Shown here: piece by piece, positions 32,966-47,061 of the stretch
How the letters are laid out: each line of letters begins with the position of its first letter
Numbering within the stretch: position 1 is the first letter of the stretch
From: Micromonospora sp. WMMD882
GTDB taxonomy: Bacteria > Actinomycetota > Actinomycetes > Mycobacteriales > Micromonosporaceae
Assembly: GCF_027497255.1 (NCBI RefSeq)
Contig: NZ_CP114903.1
Coordinates: forward strand, 5,456,001 to 5,520,000
Length of the DNA: 64,000 nucleotides
Direction of reading: 5' to 3'
Program-made: the position numbers and the translations under genes
Notes under the pieces: model-generated
Database searches by the model: none
Told to the model about the DNA's origin: nothing
What the model saw: the letters and a program-made list of their open reading frames with translations, nothing else

Positions 32966-33688
32966 GTGCCTGATTACGACGAGACCGCCGGATCCGCGGA
33001 CGAGCAGTCCTCGGTGGTGACGGCGGCGGGTGACGAGTCGGTCGAGGCCGCCAGCGAGTCGGAGTTCCCGCTGACCGAGCCGGCCCCGGAGGAAGAGTTC
33101 GACCCGGTGGCCGAGCTGCGGCAGAAGCTGCGCTACGCGCCGGGCGACTGGTACGTGGTGCACTCCTACGCGGGCTACGAGAACAAGGTCAAGACCAATC
33201 TCGAGACCCGGATCACGTCCCTCGACATGGAGGACTACATCTACCAGGTCGAGGTGCCGACCCGGGAAGAGGTCGAGGTCAAGAACGGCAAGCGGTCGCA
33301 GGTCCAGGCCAAGGTCTTCCCCGGCTACATCCTGGTCCGGATGGAGCTGACCGCCGAGTCGTACTCCTGCGTGCGTAACACCCCCGGGGTCACCGGTTTC
33401 GTCGGGGCGACCGACCGGGCCGACCGGCCGGCGCCGCTCTCCCTCGACGAGGTGCTGAAGTGGCTGGCCCCGGCGGTGGAGACCGAGCAGAAGAAGGCGA
33501 AGCCCGAGGTGCGGGTCCTCGACTTCGAGGTCGGTGACTCGGTCACCGTCACCGACGGCGCGTTCGCCTCGCTGCCGGCGACGATCAGCGAGATCAACGC
33601 CGACCAGCAGAAGCTCAAGGTGCTGGTCTCCATCTTCGGTCGGGAGACCCCGGTGGAGCTGAACTTCAACCAGGTCGCCAAGATCTGA
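32966..33688 (+). CDS. nusG: Transcription termination/antitermination factor NusG
   Basis: A 240-residue protein. An acidic N-terminal extension of about 55 residues precedes the NGN domain ([22 protein letters not shown]...[11 protein letters not shown]...TPGVTGFVG). The KOW domain follows ([54 protein letters not shown]). NusG binds RNA polymerase and links it to Rho or ribosomes. GTG 32966 is a reasonable start. Two strong hairpins follow the gene. Confidence 0.95.
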   Translation: MPDYDETAGSADEQSSVVTAAGDESVEAASESEFPLTEPAPEEEFDPVAELRQKLRYAPGDWYVVHSYAGYENKVKTNLETRITSLDMEDYIYQVEVPTREEVEVKNGKRSQVQAKVFPGYILVRMELTAESYSCVRNTPGVTGFVGATDRADRPAPLSLDEVLKWLAPAVETEQKKAKPEVRVLDFEVGDSVTVTDGAFASLPATISEINADQQKLKVLVSIFGRETPVELNFNQVAKI

Positions 33689-33693
33689 CGCGC

Positions 33694-33786
33694 CGACGCG
33701 GGGCGGTGGGCCGGTCCCGCCGCCCCGCGTCGCGTTCCACGTTTCGCCGCAGCCCGCGGCCCCGGGAAGAGCGGGCCGCGGGCTGC
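33694..33786 (+). terminator. Two consecutive strong hairpins after nusG
   Basis: First: CGACGCGGGGCGG (33694-33706) with 33720-33732, 13 bp. Second: GCAGCCCGCGGCCC (33749-33762) with 33773-33786, 14 bp perfect. A TACCCT -10-like element follows at 33789, so an rplK promoter may begin directly against the second hairpin. Confidence 0.8.
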
Positions 33787-33886
33787 GCTACCCTAGAACG
33801 TCGCCCCCGCCCTGTCGTGCTGACCGTGTGCGACCGCGCGGGTGACGCGAGACCCACTTTTCCCGCTTCACGTCCCAGGAAGAGAC

Positions 33887-34318
33887 ATGCCTCCGAAGAA
33901 GAAGCTCGTCAAGACGTTCACGCTTCAGCTCCCGGCGGGCCAGGCCACTCCGGCGCCGCCGGTCGGCCCCGCGCTCGGTCAGCACGGCGTCAACATCATG
34001 GAGTTCTGCAAGTCGTACAACGCGCAGACCGAGTCGCAGCGGGGCGACATCGTCCCCGCCCAGATCAGCGTGTACGAGGACCGGACCTTCACCTTCGTGC
34101 TGAAGACCCCGCCCGCCGCCCGCCTGCTGATCAAGGCCGCCGGTGTGCAGAAGGGTTCCGGCGTCCCGCAGAAGGACAAGGTCGGCTCGGTCACCCGCGC
34201 CCAGCTCCGCGAGATCGCCGAGAAGAAGATGGCCGACCTGAACGCCAACGACCTGGACCACGCCGAGCGGATCATCGCCGGCACCGCCCGGTCGATGGGC
34301 ATCACCGTCAACGACTGA
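33887..34318 (+). CDS. rplK: 50S ribosomal protein L11
   Basis: A 143-residue L11, full length: [45 protein letters not shown], with the proline hinge and thiopeptide-binding region, and the RNA-binding C-terminal domain ending [11 protein letters not shown]11 forms the GTPase-associated centre with 23S rRNA. ATG 33887 follows AGGAAGAG. It pairs with rplA, 86 bases downstream. Confidence 0.96.
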   Translation: MPPKKKLVKTFTLQLPAGQATPAPPVGPALGQHGVNIMEFCKSYNAQTESQRGDIVPAQISVYEDRTFTFVLKTPPAARLLIKAAGVQKGSGVPQKDKVGSVTRAQLREIAEKKMADLNANDLDHAERIIAGTARSMGITVND

Positions 34319-34404
34319 CGTCGGTCACCACCGCACCAAGATCCATTTCGTGGGAGGGCGCGTGACGCGCGACGCCCGCCAGAGACCACAGGAGTAGTCA
34401 GAAC

Positions 34405-35121
34405 ATGCAGCGCAGCAAGAGCTACCGCAAGGCCGCCGACGTCGTCGACCGGTCGAAGCTCTACACCCCGGCCGAGGCGGTCAAGCTCGCCAAGGAGACC
34501 ACCAACGTCAAGTTCGACGCCACGGTCGAGGTCGCCATGCGCCTCGGCGTCGACCCCCGTAAGGCGGACCAGATGGTCCGCGGCACGGTCAACCTGCCGC
34601 ACGGCACCGGTAAGACCGCCCGCGTGATCGTCTTCGCCGCCGGCGCCAAGGCCGAGGAGGCCGCCGGCGCGGGCGCCGACGAGGTGGGCACCGACGAGTT
34701 GGTCGCCCGGATCCAGGAGGGCTGGCTCGACTTCGACGCGGCCATCGCCACTCCGGACCAGATGGCCAAGATCGGCCGGATCGCGCGGATCCTGGGCCCG
34801 CGCGGTCTGATGCCGAACCCGAAGACCGGCACGGTGACCATGGACGTCGCCAAGGCCGTCGCCGACATCAAGGGCGGCAAGATCGCCTTCCGGGTGGACA
34901 AGCACTCCAACCTCCACCTGATCATCGGCAAGGCGTCCTTCTCGGAGACGCAGCTCATCGACAACTACGCCGCCGTCCTGGACGAGGTGCTGCGGGTCAA
35001 GCCGTCCGCGGCGAAGGGCACCTACCTCAAGAAGGTCACCCTCACCACCACGATGGGCCCGGGCGTCCCGGTCGACCCGAAGCTGGTGAAGAACCTGCAG
35101 GAGGCCTCGGCCGAGGGCTGA
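34405..35121 (+). CDS. rplA: 50S ribosomal protein L1
   Basis: A 238-residue L1: [61 protein letters not shown] and [13 protein letters not shown]1 forms the stalk that moves tRNA out of the E site, and in many bacteria it represses its own operon by binding the leader mRNA. The ATG has GGAG upstream. A hairpin follows directly. Confidence 0.96.
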   Translation: MQRSKSYRKAADVVDRSKLYTPAEAVKLAKETTNVKFDATVEVAMRLGVDPRKADQMVRGTVNLPHGTGKTARVIVFAAGAKAEEAAGAGADEVGTDELVARIQEGWLDFDAAIATPDQMAKIGRIARILGPRGLMPNPKTGTVTMDVAKAVADIKGGKIAFRVDKHSNLHLIIGKASFSETQLIDNYAAVLDEVLRVKPSAAKGTYLKKVTLTTTMGPGVPVDPKLVKNLQEASAEG

Positions 35122-35137
35122 GCAGCGGCAACACCGC

Positions 35138-35173
35138 CTCGGGGCGTCGTCACGTCGGTGACGGCGCCCCGAG
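35138..35173 (+). terminator. Terminator after rplA
   Basis: CTCGGGGCG (35138-35146) pairs with CGCCCCGAG (35165-35173), with further pairing (GTCAC/GTGAC) inside. It is 16 bases beyond the rplA stop. Confidence 0.7.
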
Positions 35174-35335
35174 CCGTTTCCCGCCACCCGCCCTCTCCGG
35201 GCGCGGCGCTCGACGTTCTCCCCCGATGTAGGGGCGTCCGCACGACGGATGGCCCCCATATCCGGGATGTGGCACGCGGCGCGGGGACGGGGACGGGGCG
35301 CGGGGGAGGAGTGGGCGGGGTCACCGGGGGGTGAT
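35174..35335. other. Spacer upstream of the rplJ promoter
   Basis: No gene. It contains a degraded copy of the short palindromic repeat (35254-35267, CCCCATATCCGGG) and a related CCCCGATGTAGGGG at 35221-35234, then a G-rich run. Confidence 0.45.
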
Positions 35336-35365
35336 TTGGTGGGCCGGGTGGCTGTCGCGTACTCT
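35336..35365 (+). promoter_or_regulatory. Probable rplJL promoter
   Basis: TTGGTG (35336-35341), 18 bases, TACTCT (35360-35365). It gives a leader of about 280 bases before rplJ. Confidence 0.55.
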
Positions 35366-35649
35366 TCGGGTGTCATCCGTGCTGTCATGGATGAGGTACC
35401 ACCCAGAGACCGCTGGTCACCGTGCTTCGGCACGGTCGAAGGTCCCGCGTACGACGGGCGACCCGCGCAGGGCGGCACAGCGAAACACCGGCTCGTGGCA
35501 CGTGGTCCGCCGACCGCGTCGCCGTCCGGCTGGCCCTCGCCCCGTGCGCCCCGCGCCGGGGCTTTTCTCGTTACCCGCGTTTCCTCCGCCACCATCGACG
35601 CCTCCCGGCTTCGCTGGTGACCAGCCTGGCGCAACGAGAGAGGAGGGAC
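35366..35649 (+). promoter_or_regulatory. rplJ (L10) leader with hairpins and a possible attenuator
   Basis: The leader contains ACCGTGC-TTCG-GCACGGT (35419-35436), a perfect 7-bp stem with a UUCG tetraloop, and further on GCCCC/GGGGC (35548-35562) directly followed by TTTTCT (35563-35568), which looks like an intrinsic attenuator. In bacteria the L10-L12 complex binds this leader to repress translation of rplJL. Leader location and fold are visible; the control is inferred from the family. Confidence 0.6.
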
Positions 35650-36210
35650 ATGGCGGACAAGCCGATCCGGGCCGACAAGGCCACGGCCGTCGCCGAGCTG
35701 ACCGACCAGTTCCGTGGCGCGGGCGCCACCGTGCTGACCGAGTACCGCGGTCTGACGGTCGCCCAGCTCACCCAGCTGCGACGCGCGCTGGGCCGGGAGA
35801 CCACCTACATGGTCGCCAAGAACACGCTGGCCAAGCGTGCGGCGACGGACGCCGGCATCGCCGGCCTCGATGAGCTGTTCACCGGTCCTACCGCGCTGAC
35901 TTTCGTTTCGGGCGACGTCGTCGAGGCGGCGAAGGGGCTTCGCGACTTCGCGAAGGCCAACCCGAAGCTCGTCATCAAGGGCGGTGTCTTCGAGGGCAGG
36001 GCCATCTCCGCGGCCGAGGTCACGAAGCTCGCCGATCTGGAGTCCCGTGAGGTGCTGCTGGCCAAGCTGGCCGGCGCGATGAAGGGCAACCTGAGCAAGG
36101 CCGCGGCCCTGTTCCAGGCCCCGCTCGCCAAGACCGCCCGTCTGGCAGCCGCTCTGCAGGACAAGCGCGAGCAGGAACAGCGCGAGAAGGAAGGCGCCGA
36201 GCAGGCCTGA
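35650..36210 (+). CDS. rplJ: 50S ribosomal protein L10
   Basis: A 186-residue L10: [62 protein letters not shown], and a C-terminal helix that binds L7/L12 dimers, ending in an E/Q/K-rich stretch. It anchors the stalk on 23S rRNA. ATG 35650 has AGGAGGGAC just upstream. rplL follows 54 bases on. Confidence 0.96.
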   Translation: MADKPIRADKATAVAELTDQFRGAGATVLTEYRGLTVAQLTQLRRALGRETTYMVAKNTLAKRAATDAGIAGLDELFTGPTALTFVSGDVVEAAKGLRDFAKANPKLVIKGGVFEGRAISAAEVTKLADLESREVLLAKLAGAMKGNLSKAAALFQAPLAKTARLAAALQDKREQEQREKEGAEQA

Positions 36211-36264
36211 GGCCTTCCGGCACCCCGGTTCGATCTTCCGTAGATTTAGGAAAGGACGCCAGAC

Positions 36265-36651
36265 ATGGCGAAGCTCAGCACCGACGAGCTGCTCGACGCG
36301 TTCAAGGAGATGACGCTGATCGAGCTCTCCGAGTTCGTGAAGCAGTTCGAGGAGACCTTCGAGGTCACCGCCGCCGCTCCGGTCGCCGTCGCCGGCCCGG
36401 CCGGCCCGGCCGGCCCGGCCGCCCCGGTCGAGGAGGAGAAGGACGAGTTCGACGTCGTCCTGGAGTCCGACGGCGGCAAGAAGATCCAGGTCATCAAGGT
36501 CGTGCGCGAGCTGACCGGCCTGGGCCTCAAGGAGGCCAAGGACGCCGTCGAGGCCGCTCCGAAGGCCATCCTGGAGAAGGTCAACAAGGAGACCGCGGAC
36601 AAGGCCAAGGCCAAGCTCGAGGGTGAGGGCGCCAAGGTCACCCTCAAGTGA
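36265..36651 (+). CDS. rplL: 50S ribosomal protein L7/L12
   Basis: A 128-residue L7/L12. The N-terminal dimer domain is [29 protein letters not shown]. The hinge is [16 protein letters not shown], with GPA repeated three times at DNA level. The C-terminal domain is [36 protein letters not shown], which recruits elongation factors. ATG 36265 follows AGGAAAGGA. A strong terminator lies 58 bases past the stop. Confidence 0.96.
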   Translation: MAKLSTDELLDAFKEMTLIELSEFVKQFEETFEVTAAAPVAVAGPAGPAGPAAPVEEEKDEFDVVLESDGGKKIQVIKVVRELTGLGLKEAKDAVEAAPKAILEKVNKETADKAKAKLEGEGAKVTLK

Positions 36652-36708
36652 CCTCAGGTGGGCCTCGCCGGTGCCCGGCTCGCGTGAGCTGAGGCACACC
36701 TCGCGGAC

Positions 36709-36746
36709 CGACGGGCGGTGATCCTTCGATGGATCACCGCCCGTCG
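36709..36746 (+). terminator. Perfect 16-bp hairpin after rplL
   Basis: CGACGGGCGGTGATCC (36709-36724) pairs with 36731-36746 around a TTCGAT loop. It is probably a partial terminator that separates ribosomal-protein from RNA-polymerase expression. Confidence 0.8.
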
Positions 36747-37067
36747 TGTTGGTGTCGGCGGCCCGTAGTGGCCGTGAGCAGGACTTTGATCTGTAGGGCC
36801 GGTGACGCTCCGGCATCGACCGGTCGCAGCCCGATGGGAAAGAGCTCTCCGGCGGGTGATCAGCCCTTGACGTGAGCCGGGCCGGGCAGGCACGCTGACA
36901 CAGCAAGACCTTCCACGCTTGCGACGGCCCAGCCCCGGGTAAGGCCTGCGGCAGCACCATGCCCCAGCCCCCAGGGTGGTCCAGCGGGAGCGCCGCGTTC
37001 CGAGCGGCCCGGTCGACCCCGTTCGAGGGGTCCCGAGGCACGTTTCGCGGCGACCTGCGGGGTGGGC

Positions 37068-37096
37068 TGGACAGCGGTTAGCCGTTCGGCTACACT
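37068..37096 (+). promoter_or_regulatory. rpoBC promoter
   Basis: TGGACA (37068-37073), a 17-base spacer, TACACT (37091-37096). It is a good housekeeping-type match 128 bases upstream of rpoB. Confidence 0.7.
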
Positions 37097-37223
37097 GCTA
37101 GTTTGCGCTGCCTTCCGATCTCGACCCCTGCGCGGAATGTCCGAATATGGGCGTTTCATGTGGGGTCATTGGAGTGCACGCGTACCAGCCGTTCTGCAGC
37201 ACCGGTCCTCGGAAGGACGCATC

Positions 37224-40200
37224 TTGGCAGCTTCCCGCCCTGCGAAGACCAGTCGTACGTCGAGCGCTTTCGCTCCCCGCCGTGTCTCATTCGGCAGGAT
37301 CACCGAACATCTCGAGGTCCCCAACCTCCTCGCCATCCAGAACGAGTCCTTCGACTGGCTGGTCGGCAACGAGGCTTGGCAGGGCCGGTCGGCTGACGAC
37401 CCGCACGCACGCTCGGGCCTCGCGGAGATTCTCGACGAGATCAGTCCCATTGAGGACTTTTCCGGCACGATGTCACTGTCCTTCTCCGCTCCGCGCTTCG
37501 ACGAGGTCAAGGCCTCGATCGAGGAGTGCAAGGAGAAGGACCTGACCTACTGCGCGCCACTGTTCGTGACCGCGGAGTTCACCAACAACACCACCGGCGA
37601 GATCAAGAGCCAGACGGTGTTCATGGGTGACTTCCCGATGATGACGCCGAAGGGCACGTTCATCATCAACGGCACCGAGCGCGTCGTGGTCAGCCAGCTC
37701 GTCCGCTCGCCGGGCGTCTACTTCGACAAGCAGCCGGACAAGACCTCCGACCGCGACCTCTCCAGCGTCAAGGTCATCCCGAGCCGGGGTGCCTGGCTGG
37801 AGTTCGACATCGACAAGCGCGACACCGTCGGTGTCCGTATCGACCGTAAGCGCCGGCAGGCCGTCACCGTCCTGCTGAAGGCGATCGGGTGGTCGGCCGA
37901 GCAGATCCGCGAGCGGTTCGGCTGGTCCGAGTTGATGATGACCACCCTGGAGAAGGACCACATCGCCGGCCAGGACGAGGCGTTGCTCGACATCTACCGG
38001 AAGCTCCGCCCTGGCGAGCCGCCGACCCGCGAGAACGCCCAGACCCTGCTCGACAACCTCTTCTTCAACCCGAAGCGGTACGACGTCGCCAAGGTCGGTC
38101 GGTACAAGTTCAACAAGAAGCTCGAAGTCCAGGTGCCGATCACCACCGGCACGCTGACCGAGGACGACATCGTCGCCACCGTCGAGTACCTCTGCCGGCT
38201 GCACGCCGGTGAGGAGGGCTACGAGGCCGACGACATCGACCACTTCGGCAACCGGCGGCTGCGTACCGTGGGCGAGCTGATCCAGAACCAGGTCCGGGTG
38301 GGTCTCTCCCGGATGGAGCGGGTCGTCCGCGAGCGGATGACCACCCAGGACGTCGAGGCGATCACGCCGCAGACCCTGATCAACATCCGCCCGGTGGTGG
38401 CGGCGATCAAGGAGTTCTTCGGCACCTCGCAGCTCTCCCAGTTCATGGACCAGACCAACCCGCTGGCGGGCCTGACCCACCGGCGACGGCTGAGCGCGCT
38501 CGGCCCGGGTGGTCTGTCCCGGGAGCGGGCCGGCTTCGAGGTCCGTGACGTGCACCCGTCCCACTACGGCCGGATGTGCCCGATCGAGACGCCGGAAGGC
38601 CCGAACATCGGCCTGATCGGCGCGCTGTCCACGTTCGCCCGGGTCAACCCGTTCGGCTTCATCGAGACGCCGTACCGGAAGGTCGTCGACGGTCGGGTCA
38701 CCGACCAGATCGACTACCTGACCGCGGACGAGGAGGACCGGTTCGTCAAGGCGCAGGCCAACGCGCCGCTGCTGGCCGACGGCAGCTTCGCCGAGGACCG
38801 CGTCCTGGTCCGTCGTAAGGGCGGCGAGACCGAGGACGTCGCGCCGTCGGCCGTCGACTACATGGACGTCTCGCCGCGGCAGATGACCTCGGTCGCGACC
38901 GCGATGATCCCGTTCCTGGAGCACGACGACGCCAACCGGGCCCTGATGGGCGCGAACATGCAGCGTCAGGCCGTACCGCTGGTCAAGGCGGAGTCGCCGC
39001 TGGTCGGCACCGGCATGGAGTACCGTGCCGCGGTCGACGCCGGTGACGTCGTGGTGGCCGAGGTCGGCGGCGTGATCGAGGATCTCTGCGCCGACTACAT
39101 CACCATCCACCAGGACGACGGCCACCGCCGCACCTACCTGCTGCACAAGTTCCGTCGCTCCAACGCCGGCTCCTGCGTCAACCAGAAGCCCGTGGTCTTC
39201 GAGGGCGACCGGGTCGAGGCCGGTCAGGTCATCGCCGACGGTCCGTGCACCGACGAGGGCGAGATGGCGCTCGGGCGCAACCTGCTCGTGGCCTTCATGA
39301 CCTGGGAGGGGCACAACTACGAGGACGCGATCATCCTGTCGCAGCGCCTCGTGCAGCAGGACGTGCTCACGTCGATCCACATCGAGGAGCACGAGGTCGA
39401 CGCCCGGGACACCAAGCTCGGCCCGGAGGAGATCACCCGCGACATCCCGAACGTCAGCGAGGAGATGCTCGCCGACCTCGACGAGCGCGGCATCATCCGG
39501 ATCGGCGCCGAGGTCGTCCCCGGCGACATCCTGGTCGGCAAGGTCACCCCGAAGGGCGAGACCGAGCTGACCCCGGAGGAGCGGCTGCTCCGCGCGATCT
39601 TCGGCGAGAAGGCGCGTGAGGTCCGGGACACCTCGCTGAAGGTGCCGCACGGCGAGACCGGCACGGTCATCGGCGTCCGGACCTTCTCCCGCGAGGACGG
39701 CGACGAGCTGCCGCCGGGCGTCAACGAGCTGGTCCGGGTCTACGTCGCCCAGAAGCGGAAGATCCAGGACGGTGACAAGCTCGCCGGCCGGCACGGCAAC
39801 AAGGGCGTCATCTCCAAGATCCTGCCGGTCGAGGACATGCCGTTCCTGGAGGACGGCACGCCCGTCGACATCGTGCTCAACCCGCTCGGCGTGCCGGGCC
39901 GGATGAACATCGGCCAGGTGCTGGAGACCCACCTCGGTTGGGTCGCCAAGACCGGTTGGCAGGTCGACGGCGACGACATCGAGTGGAAGCGGGCGCTGCG
40001 CTCGATCGACGCCGCCGAGGCCGAGCCGGACACGAACGTGGCCACGCCGGTCTTCGACGGCGCCCGGGAGGAGGAGATCTCCGGTCTGCTCGCGTCGACC
40101 CTGCCCAACCGGGACGGCAAGCAGCTGATCGGCTCCTCGGGCAAGGCGCAGTTGTTCGACGGTCGGTCCGGTGAGCCGCTGCCGGACCCGATCGCGGTCG

Positions 40201-40664
40201 GCTACATCTACATCCTCAAGCTGAACCACCTGGTCGACGACAAGATCCACGCGCGGTCGACCGGCCCGTACTCGATGATCACGCAGCAGCCGCTGGGTGG
40301 TAAGGCGCAGTTCGGTGGCCAGCGGTTCGGCGAGATGGAGTGCTGGGCCATGCAGGCCTACGGCGCGGCGTACGCGTTGCAGGAGCTGCTGACCATCAAG
40401 TCCGACGACGTCCTGGGCCGGGTGAAGGTCTACGAGGCGATCGTCAAGGGCGAGAACATCCCCGAACCGGGCATTCCCGAGTCGTTCAAGGTGTTGCTCA
40501 AGGAGCTCCAGTCACTCTGTCTCAACGTCGAGGTGCTCTCGTCCGACGGCGTGGCCCTGGAGATGCGTGAGACCGACGACGAGGTGTTCCGGGCGGCGGA
40601 GGAACTCGGCATCGACCTCTCCCGCCGGCCCAACGAGGGTGTGAGCAGCGTCGACGAAGTCTGA
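37224..40664 (+). CDS. rpoB: DNA-directed RNA polymerase beta subunit
   Basis: A 1146-residue beta subunit of full actinobacterial length. The start is TTG 37224, set by GGAAGGACGC upstream and the family N-terminus ([15 protein letters not shown]...[12 protein letters not shown]). The rifamycin-binding region is present: [20 protein letters not shown], then [11 protein letters not shown]. It differs from the usual actinobacterial sequence at Thr411 (E. coli 518, normally Asn) and Ala415 (522, normally Ser). The [22 protein letters not shown] block and the C-terminal clamp are normal. rpoC follows after a hairpin. Confidence 0.97.
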   Translation: MAASRPAKTSRTSSAFAPRRVSFGRITEHLEVPNLLAIQNESFDWLVGNEAWQGRSADDPHARSGLAEILDEISPIEDFSGTMSLSFSAPRFDEVKASIEECKEKDLTYCAPLFVTAEFTNNTTGEIKSQTVFMGDFPMMTPKGTFIINGTERVVVSQLVRSPGVYFDKQPDKTSDRDLSSVKVIPSRGAWLEFDIDKRDTVGVRIDRKRRQAVTVLLKAIGWSAEQIRERFGWSELMMTTLEKDHIAGQDEALLDIYRKLRPGEPPTRENAQTLLDNLFFNPKRYDVAKVGRYKFNKKLEVQVPITTGTLTEDDIVATVEYLCRLHAGEEGYEADDIDHFGNRRLRTVGELIQNQVRVGLSRMERVVRERMTTQDVEAITPQTLINIRPVVAAIKEFFGTSQLSQFMDQTNPLAGLTHRRRLSALGPGGLSRERAGFEVRDVHPSHYGRMCPIETPEGPNIGLIGALSTFARVNPFGFIETPYRKVVDGRVTDQIDYLTADEEDRFVKAQANAPLLADGSFAEDRVLVRRKGGETEDVAPSAVDYMDVSPRQMTSVATAMIPFLEHDDANRALMGANMQRQAVPLVKAESPLVGTGMEYRAAVDAGDVVVAEVGGVIEDLCADYITIHQDDGHRRTYLLHKFRRSNAGSCVNQKPVVFEGDRVEAGQVIADGPCTDEGEMALGRNLLVAFMTWEGHNYEDAIILSQRLVQQDVLTSIHIEEHEVDARDTKLGPEEITRDIPNVSEEMLADLDERGIIRIGAEVVPGDILVGKVTPKGETELTPEERLLRAIFGEKAREVRDTSLKVPHGETGTVIGVRTFSREDGDELPPGVNELVRVYVAQKRKIQDGDKLAGRHGNKGVISKILPVEDMPFLEDGTPVDIVLNPLGVPGRMNIGQVLETHLGWVAKTGWQVDGDDIEWKRALRSIDAAEAEPDTNVATPVFDGAREEEISGLLASTLPNRDGKQLIGSSGKAQLFDGRSGEPLPDPIAVGYIYILKLNHLVDDKIHARSTGPYSMITQQPLGGKAQFGGQRFGEMECWAMQAYGAAYALQELLTIKSDDVLGRVKVYEAIVKGENIPEPGIPESFKVLLKELQSLCLNVEVLSSDGVALEMRETDDEVFRAAEELGIDLSRRPNEGVSSVDEV

Positions 40665-40707
40665 TCGGGCCGGGCGCGGCGGCCCCGCCCGGCCGCCGCG
40701 CCCGATC
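40663..40707 (+). terminator. Strong hairpin between rpoB and rpoC
   Basis: GATCGGGC (40663-40670) plus GCGGCGGCC (40676-40684) pair with 40691-40707 (17 bp, 5-base bulge). It begins inside the rpoB stop codon. Because rpoC must be expressed, it is probably an attenuating or RNA-processing structure rather than a full stop. Confidence 0.6.
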
Positions 40708-40751
40708 CGCCGAACCATCAACCGAGCTGACTTGATGTGAGGGATAACCAA

Positions 40752-44645
<3,894 letters not shown>

Positions 44646-44654
44646 CGCAGTGAC

Positions 44655-44688
44655 GACGAGGCCCCCGGCGGACGCCGGGGGCCTCGTC
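44655..44688 (+). terminator. Perfect 15-bp hairpin terminator of rpoBC
   Basis: GACGAGGCCCCCGGC (44655-44669) and 44674-44688 pair perfectly around GGAC, ten bases past rpoC. Confidence 0.85.
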
Positions 44689-44791
44689 GCGTTCCCGGCC
44701 GGCCCCGCGCGTCGGCGGCGTGGCCCGCTCCGGGTGGGCCGGTCCGGGCTCCGGCCGCGGGGGAGCGCCTCCGGACGGCATGATGGAGAAC

Positions 44792-45163
44792 ATGACGACG
44801 GCACCCGGGCAGGAGACGCCCGTCGCGCGTCCGGGGCTGCGGCACCCCCTCGACCCTGACCCGGCGCGCTCGACGAAGGCCCGGGCGGTGTTCGCCCTCG
44901 GGCTGATCGCCGCGCTGACCGGCGTCCTCCTGGGCGGGGTCGTGCCGGCGACGGTGGCGCTCCTGCTGTCCCGGCAGGCCCGCCGGGAGGCGTACGCGTC
45001 GGGGGGTTTCCTCACCGGCGCGGCCTGGCTGATGCGGGGGGAGCGGCTGGCCTGGGCCGGTCTCGGCCTGGCCGCCCTGGCGGTGGTGATCGCGGTGGTC
45101 GTCGGGGTGGTCCGGATGACGGACGCCCCCTTCACCCAGGACTTCGCCCCGAACGTGAACTGA
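44792..45163 (+). CDS. DUF4190-like small membrane protein
   Basis: A 123-residue protein: a polar N-terminus (MTTAPGQETPVARPG...DPARSTKARA), a helix FALGLIAALTGVLLGGVVPATVALLLS, a basic loop QARREAYAS, a second helix around [22 protein letters not shown], and a short external tail. The layout matches DUF4190-type proteins. The function is unknown. ATG 44792 is chosen as the family-like start; ATG 44780 and 44783 are in frame and possible. It precedes a longer paralogue-like protein by 98 bases. Confidence 0.7.
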   Translation: MTTAPGQETPVARPGLRHPLDPDPARSTKARAVFALGLIAALTGVLLGGVVPATVALLLSRQARREAYASGGFLTGAAWLMRGERLAWAGLGLAALAVVIAVVVGVVRMTDAPFTQDFAPNVN

Positions 45164-45261
45164 CGGCCGGGTGGTCGACCACGGCCGACGCCCACCGGCG
45201 GTAGCCTGACCCCCCGGCACCCACCCGGGCGCTGACCGGCGCCTGTCGACAGGAGGACCTC

Positions 45262-46221
45262 GTGACCGAACCGCCGCAGCCGTCGGCCGGCGACCCGGCG
45301 CAGCCGGCGGTCTCCCCGGACCCTGCCCACCCGGCGGATGCCGACCGGCCCGGCCCGCCGCCGCCCGCCGCCGGAACGCCCGCCGTGGTGCCGACCACCC
45401 CTGGACCGCCCGCCGCGGGAGCGGCCGACGGGCCGCCGGTTGGGGGAGCGGCTGATATTCCGCCGGCTCCGTCGGCGTTTCCGGCCCCGGCTCCGTTGCC
45501 GGCGCCGGCCCCCCTGCCTCCGCCGCGCCCGACGCCGCCGTCCGGTCCCGTGTCCTCACCGGCCGTCGCGGCGCAGCCTGCGCCCGCTGTTTCGCCGCCC
45601 CCGGCGACGGAGGGCTCCGGGTCGGGGCCGCGTCCTGCGGACTTCGGGCCGGCGCAGCATCCGGCCGGGGGTTTCGGGCCGGGGCAGCAGCATTCGGCCT
45701 GGGGATTCGGACCTGGGGCGCATCCTCCGGCGGGTTTCGGGCCGGGAGTGCCGTCCGGCGCGGCCCCTGCTCCCGCTGGCTGGGGTGGGCCGCCGGCGCC
45801 TCCGCCACCCCGGGAGGCGCAGCGTCCGCCGAAGCGGGTCGAGCCGGTCCCGGGCACGCCGTTCGGGGTGGCGCATCTGGAAGTGCCGCCGGTCACCTCC
45901 GGTCTCGCCGTGGGCTCGCTGGTCGCCGGCATCGTCTCGTCCCTGGTCGCCCTGCTGGTCTGGTGCTTCGGCCTGGCCGGCGCGGCGGACGGCTGGGGAG
46001 CCTGGGCGGCCGGGGCGTTCACCCTGCTCGGTCTGCTCACCGGCGCGGGCGCGATCGTCGCCGGGCTGCTCGGCGCGCGGCAGGTACGGCGGCCGGCGCC
46101 GCCGCCGGCGGTCCGGTTCACCGGTCGTGGGTTGGCCGTGGCGGGGATCAGTTGCGGCGCGGCCGGACTGGGGCTCAGTCTGCTCGGTCTGGCCCTGTCG
46201 GTGGTCCTCCAGTTCGCCTGA
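45262..46221 (+). CDS. Proline/glycine-rich DUF4190-like membrane protein
   Basis: A 319-residue protein. Residues 1-185 are a disordered Pro/Ala/Gly segment with GFGPG repeats near 130-165. A membrane part follows: GLAVGSLVAGIVSSLVALLVWCFG, AAGAFTLLGLLTGAGAIVAGLLGARQVRR, and GLAVAGISCGAAGLGLSLLGLALSVVL. The hydrophobic pairs with a basic loop are the DUF4190 pattern. GTG 45262 is certain from AGGAGG just upstream. The Pro-rich N-terminus may bind SH3-like or cell-division partners; this is speculation. Confidence 0.78.
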   Translation: MTEPPQPSAGDPAQPAVSPDPAHPADADRPGPPPPAAGTPAVVPTTPGPPAAGAADGPPVGGAADIPPAPSAFPAPAPLPAPAPLPPPRPTPPSGPVSSPAVAAQPAPAVSPPPATEGSGSGPRPADFGPAQHPAGGFGPGQQHSAWGFGPGAHPPAGFGPGVPSGAAPAPAGWGGPPAPPPPREAQRPPKRVEPVPGTPFGVAHLEVPPVTSGLAVGSLVAGIVSSLVALLVWCFGLAGAADGWGAWAAGAFTLLGLLTGAGAIVAGLLGARQVRRPAPPPAVRFTGRGLAVAGISCGAAGLGLSLLGLALSVVLQFA

Positions 46222-46685
46222 ACCGGGCCCCGAGGGGCGTCGGCGAGGGGAGCGGCTACACTTGTGAGTCGTAGATGTCCGACGCGGACGGGCAGGTCGA
46301 CGGAGCCGAGAGGGGCGGGGACGCATTCTCCCGGACCACCCCGTTTTGACCTGCACGCTTGTGGTAGGTAGTCTTTCCCCTTGTGCCCGGCCAGCCCGGG
46401 CGGGTCGTGCGTGCGCTGAGCCTGGCAGCACAGTCGCCGGGCAGCGTCACGAACACAGCCACAACTCCTGGCGTCGGGGTGACCTGTGTCAGGACGAAAT
46501 ACCCGGTGCGGGCGCACGCGTCGGCACCGGAAACCGTGCGTCGAGCGACACGCCCGACCGCGGGTACCGGGACCACCGCGAGGCGGCCCTGGTCGGAATG
46601 TAGGAGAGCCGTTCCGCAGAGGCAGGGCGGCTACGAGCAGACGGCGCGGCCGCGTGGAAGCGGCCGAAGGGAGCGGAGAAACCCG
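46222..46685. other. rpsL upstream region
   Basis: About 460 bases without a gene. It contains a possible promoter at 46346-46374 and a leader of roughly 300 bases. A TACACT at 46257 might be another -10, but it lacks a good -35. Confidence 0.5.
46346..46374 (+). promoter_or_regulatory. Probable promoter of the rpsL-rpsG-fusA-tuf operon
   Basis: TTGACC (46346-46351), a 17-base spacer, TAGTCT (46369-46374). It is one of the best consensus matches in the window. Confidence 0.65.
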
Positions 46686-47060
46686 GTGCCCACCATTCAG
46701 CAGTTGGTCCGAAAGGGCCGTCAGGCCAAGACGACCAAGACCAAGACCCCGGCGCTCAAGGGGTCTCCCCAGCGGCGCGGCGTGTGCACCCGCGTGTACA
46801 CCACGACCCCGAAGAAGCCGAACTCGGCGCTGCGTAAGGTCGCTCGTGTCAAGCTCAGCAGCCAGATCGAGGTGACCGCCTACATCCCGGGCGTGGGTCA
46901 CAACCTGCAGGAGCACTCGATCGTGCTCGTCCGTGGCGGCCGGGTGAAGGACCTCCCCGGCGTGCGTTACAAGATCGTTCGCGGTTCGCTCGACACCCAG
47001 GGTGTCCGTAACCGCAAGCAGGCGCGCAGCCGTTACGGCGCGAAGAAGGAGAAGAGCTGA
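46686..47060 (+). CDS. rpsL: 30S ribosomal protein S12
   Basis: A 124-residue S12: [50 protein letters not shown] and [32 protein letters not shown]. The decoding-site lysines in TPKKPNS and RVKDLPG match streptomycin-sensitive forms. GTG 46686 is the family start (VPTIQQ). One base separates its stop from the rpsG start. Confidence 0.97.
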   Translation: MPTIQQLVRKGRQAKTTKTKTPALKGSPQRRGVCTRVYTTTPKKPNSALRKVARVKLSSQIEVTAYIPGVGHNLQEHSIVLVRGGRVKDLPGVRYKIVRGSLDTQGVRNRKQARSRYGAKKEKS

Positions 47061-47061
47061 C

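Larger units (their letters stand above)
36652..37223. other. Long rplL-rpoB intergenic region
   Basis: 570 bases without a gene. It holds the rplL hairpin (36709-36746), an unexplained stretch (36750-37060) and the rpoB promoter (37068-37096), followed by a 128-base rpoB leader. Confidence 0.6.

Noticed and set aside
33694..33786. Hairpins after nusG as a structured non-coding RNA gene
   Set aside because: Simple stem-loops at a transcription-unit boundary are explained by termination; no further conserved feature was visible.
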